A stretch of 64,000 nt of DNA from Pygmaiobacter massiliensis (GTDB lineage: Bacteria > Bacillota > Clostridia > Oscillospirales > Ruminococcaceae): the NCBI GenBank assembly GCA_022778585.1, contig JALFTI010000010.1, forward strand, positions 124,001 to 188,000, written 5' to 3'. The translations under genes and the position numbers were made by a program. The notes under the pieces were generated by a model, which searched no databases, was not told the DNA's origin, and saw nothing but the letters and a program-made list of their open reading frames with translations. This document shows positions 61,575-64,000 of the stretch, in pieces (the stretch's first letter is position 1; the number at the start of each line of letters is the position of its first letter).

Positions 61575-63347
61575 TTATAATTGCTTTATTTTTTCCAAAA
61601 TTTTTGCCGAAAGCTCTGCGCGGCCAAACGGCGTAATCAGATAAAAGCCATCTACCAAATGGCTCATTTTTTCTGCCACTTCACAGGAAATACGAACCGC
61701 CAATTCTTCGCCCTCCTGCCGGCTTTTGCCGCAATACTGCTGGATAATGTGCGGTGAAACCCGAATTCCATTCACTTCACTGTCCATAAAACGAGCATTT
61801 TTTTCGCTGACCACCGGCATAATCCCGCCTAAAATTTTAGCTTTGGGCAGTTTTTCACGGGCCAACGCCAAGTTTTCAAGCGCCTGCTCAGTAAGAACCG
61901 GCTGGGTCAAAAAGCCCACCATTCCGTTTTCCAGCTTTTGTTTTGCAAGCGAAAGCTGAACCTGAAAATTTTGGGCATTTAAATTTAATGCTCCAAATAC
62001 ATGCAAGGGACCGCCCAGTTCCTCCTGAGCTAAACTATTTAAAAAGCAAGCCAGCTTGCGGGAATTAAACTGGTAAACGCTCTTCACCTCATCCCGCTCG
62101 GCAGTCGGCACCGGGTCGCCGGTCACCGCCAATACATTTTGAATTCCCTCTGCGTATAATCCCAATACCAAGGCTTTTGTGGCGTTTAGATTGCGGTCTC
62201 GGCAGGTTAGGTGAGGCAAAGTCTCCATCCCCAGCTCCCGCTTAACCTTGCAGGCTAGAAGACTGCTGTCCATTCGGGCGCGAGCAATAGGACAGTCCGC
62301 TATCGTAATAATATCCGCCCCGGCCTGCTGCAAAATACCCGCCTTTTGCATAAACGCTGCCAAATCCGCATCTTTGGGCGGGTCCAATTCTACTGCCAAC
62401 ACCTTATGCCCCTGCGAAAGCTTTTCCCAAAACCGGCTTTCAGGTGCACAGCAAGTCTGCTTTGAAACCGCAAGCGGAACCTTTTGGGGCAATGGCTCTA
62501 CGCCGTTTTCCAACAAGCTGGAAAGCTGACGCAAATGCTCTGGCGTAGTGCCGCAGCAGCCGCCTAAAATGGTCACACCTTCCGCCGCCGCTTGGGCCAA
62601 ACTGTGAGAAAAATAGGCAGGGTCTCCCTCGTAAAAAGTACGATTATGCACCACAACCGGGTATCCTGCATTCGGCATCAATGCCAGCGGCACTGAAAGT
62701 TTTACCTTTTGGGCCAATGCCGCAAGCTGCCTGGCGTTAGAAATGCAGTTAAGCCCCACTGCATCCATCAGGCCGCTTTCTTCCATTCGTCTAAGCAGCT
62801 GCTTATAGAAAAAGCCCTCGCGGGTATATCCGTCCGGTCCCACTGCAAAGCTTGTCAAAATAAAAGCGCTGGGCTTGCGGCTGCGAATGTACTGAGCCGC
62901 TTCGGCAAGGCCTGTGTCGGTGCTGTTGGTTTCAAATAAAAAGTTTTCTGCTCCCTGGGCCATAAAAAGGTCTGCCAAACGGCAGTATTCCTCTGCAGTT
63001 TCCCGTTTAGGCATACCGTTCACCGGGCCAATATCTGCAAAGACAAATGCCTTTTCCCCCGCTGCTTTTTGGGCCAAATTCCAGGCAGCCTCCACCAGCT
63101 GCTGCAGTAACTTGACATTCCCGCGCAGTGAAACCAGGTTAGCACCGAATGTATTAGTTTTAATTGCCTGGCAGCCGGCCGCCACATATTCTTCATGAAT
63201 ACGACTGACAAGCTGCGGCTGTTCCAAACATGCCATTTCGCAATCGGCACTAATTTTACCGCACAGCTGGGAATAGTAGGTGCCCATGCCGCCATCAAAC
63301 AAAAGCAAATTTTTTTCTTTTAAAAATGTTCCTACCGTTTGTATCAT
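61575..63347 (-). CDS. Homocysteine S-methyltransferase/methylene-THF reductase fusion
   Basis: 590 residues. Residues 1-290 are a homocysteine methyltransferase domain: LLFDGGMGTY, TNTFGAN, and the zinc cysteines in GLNCISN and GGCCGTTPEHLR. Residues 300-590 are a MetF-like methylene-THF reductase domain (VELDPPKDADL, DIITIADCP, NVLAVTGDP). This matches YitJ-type fusions linking 5-methyl-THF production to methionine. Start ATG at 63347. It lies directly downstream of metH. Confidence 0.94.
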   Translation of the reverse strand: MIQTVGTFLKEKNLLLFDGGMGTYYSQLCGKISADCEMACLEQPQLVSRIHEEYVAAGCQAIKTNTFGANLVSLRGNVKLLQQLVEAAWNLAQKAAGEKAFVFADIGPVNGMPKRETAEEYCRLADLFMAQGAENFLFETNSTDTGLAEAAQYIRSRKPSAFILTSFAVGPDGYTREGFFYKQLLRRMEESGLMDAVGLNCISNARQLAALAQKVKLSVPLALMPNAGYPVVVHNRTFYEGDPAYFSHSLAQAAAEGVTILGGCCGTTPEHLRQLSSLLENGVEPLPQKVPLAVSKQTCCAPESRFWEKLSQGHKVLAVELDPPKDADLAAFMQKAGILQQAGADIITIADCPIARARMDSSLLACKVKRELGMETLPHLTCRDRNLNATKALVLGLYAEGIQNVLAVTGDPVPTAERDEVKSVYQFNSRKLACFLNSLAQEELGGPLHVFGALNLNAQNFQVQLSLAKQKLENGMVGFLTQPVLTEQALENLALAREKLPKAKILGGIMPVVSEKNARFMDSEVNGIRVSPHIIQQYCGKSRQEGEELAVRISCEVAEKMSHLVDGFYLITPFGRAELSAKILEKIKQL

Positions 63348-63364
63348 GTTAGATCTCTCATCTT

Positions 63365-63397
63365 AAAACCGATCCAATTGATTGATCCATCGGTTTT
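63365..63397 (-). terminator. Hairpin between metH and the MTHFR fusion
   Basis: AAAACCGAT (63365-63373) pairs with ATCGGTTTT (63389-63397); on the minus strand only TTTT follows. It may attenuate rather than fully end transcription. Confidence 0.5.
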
Positions 63398-63424
63398 ACC
63401 GTTTCCTGTTATTTCATAAAAGCT

Positions 63425-64000
63425 TCAGTGAACCGGGTGTTTTGCCAAAACTTCCTGCGCAATCTGGGCCGAAGCGCGCGCATCCTTTGCATAGTAATCG
63501 GCGCCAATCTTCTGTGCATATTCTGGCGTAAGTACCGCACCGCCCACCATAATTTTGCAGCTACATCCCGCCTTGCGCAGCGCACAAATGGTCTTTTCCA
63601 TGGCAGGCACTGTGGTGGTCATTAAAGCGGAAAGTCCTACCAGCGGCGCATTTTCCCGCTGTACCGTCTCAACCACCCGCTCAGGCGGTACATCTCTGCC
63701 CAGGTCAAACACCTCAAAGCCATAGTTTTCCAGAATCACCCGCACAATGTTCTTTCCTATATCGTGAATATCCCCCTGTACTGTCGCCAGCACAATTTTG
63801 CCCTGGCTCACGCTGGCGCTGCCTTTGCGGGCAATTCGGTCGCGCACCACCTCAAAAGCAGCACATGCGGCGTTTGCAGCCTGTATCAACTGCGGCAGAA
63901 AGATAACCTGTTTCTCGTAGTCTTCCCCTACCCGGTCCAAAGCTGGAATTAATACCTCGTTGACCAGTGCCATTTCATCGCAGTTTTCCAAAAGCTGCTT
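63425..64000 (-). CDS. metH: Cobalamin-dependent methionine synthase, C-terminal part (partial)
   Basis: 191 residues are visible; the frame is open at the right edge, so the 5' part is outside. A helical cap domain (VNEVLIPALDRVGEDYEKQVIFLPQ) precedes a cobalamin-binding domain with DIHDIGKN (the cobalt-ligating histidine), VFDLGRDVPPERVV and MVGGAVLTPEYA. There is no activation domain after it, as in the short clostridial MetH. It could also be a free-standing corrinoid protein; the downstream MTHFR fusion favours MetH. Confidence 0.85.
   Translation of the reverse strand, partial: KQLLENCDEMALVNEVLIPALDRVGEDYEKQVIFLPQLIQAANAACAAFEVVRDRIARKGSASVSQGKIVLATVQGDIHDIGKNIVRVILENYGFEVFDLGRDVPPERVVETVQRENAPLVGLSALMTTTVPAMEKTICALRKAGCSCKIMVGGAVLTPEYAQKIGADYYAKDARASAQIAQEVLAKHPVH

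Overview
The window is bacterial chromosome from an endospore-forming, Gram-positive anaerobe of the class Clostridia, most likely of the Oscillospiraceae/Ruminococcaceae type. The complete eight-gene spoIIIA operon, a spoIIM homologue, a tyrosine T-box leader, MrnC, YmfF/YmfH peptidases and many TTG/GTG starts with strong AGGAGG-type ribosome sites point that way. The genus assignment is inference. Almost everything is core genome: I see no transposase, phage, CRISPR array or plasmid module.

1-12 kb: the 3' end of hslO, then radA and a two-gene MacA/MacB-like export pair without an ATPase. On the minus strand follow asd-dapA-capA. On the plus strand follow queA-tgt (queuosine), yajC, a TIGR04086-type membrane protein and spoIIM. 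A minus-strand Xer recombinase gene has a perfect dif-like dyad in its 5' leader.

13-30 kb, minus strand: tyrS behind its T-box, then, read in transcription order from the right, spoIIIAA-AB-AC-AD-AE-AF-AG-AH. Next comes a long housekeeping run: asp23-like, nusB, tsaD-like paralogue, xseA, xseB, ispA, a PAP2-like gene, dxs, tlyA, nadK, argR and recN. Isoprenoid supply (dxs, ispA), DNA repair (xseAB, recN) and regulation are packed with start/stop overlaps.

30-50 kb: an RluA pseudouridine synthase and a ProX-type deacylase, then yebC with a degenerate PASTA kinase, an RsmF-type methyltransferase, a Ser/Asn/Lys/Thr repeat miniprotein, and mrnC, obgE and rplU-rpmA (without prp). These are followed by folD, lgt, ymfF-ymfH, a MATE transporter, the 5-formyl-THF cyclo-ligase gene, glmS, an ECF-S-like membrane protein and a polysaccharide deacetylase.

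50-64 kb: rmuC, tRNA-Leu(GAG), an uncharacterised protein with a duplicated 47-residue module, a small Cys-rich membrane protein, and a three-gene ABC system (ATPase, anchored Ig-like secreted protein, permease). Then come a YdcF-type protein with a candidate leaderless start, two tandem mgtE paralogues behind a structured leader, and a homocysteine methyltransferase/MTHFR fusion with the end of metH.

The most notable item is the mgtE leader (about 58445-58701): a strong promoter, a possible closing stem, an overlapping alternative terminator and a second intrinsic terminator form a riboswitch-like layout that does not match the M-box by eye. Next are the dif-like dyad beside xer, the pseudokinase, the repeat protein, and the co-absence of prp and the L27 N-terminal extension.
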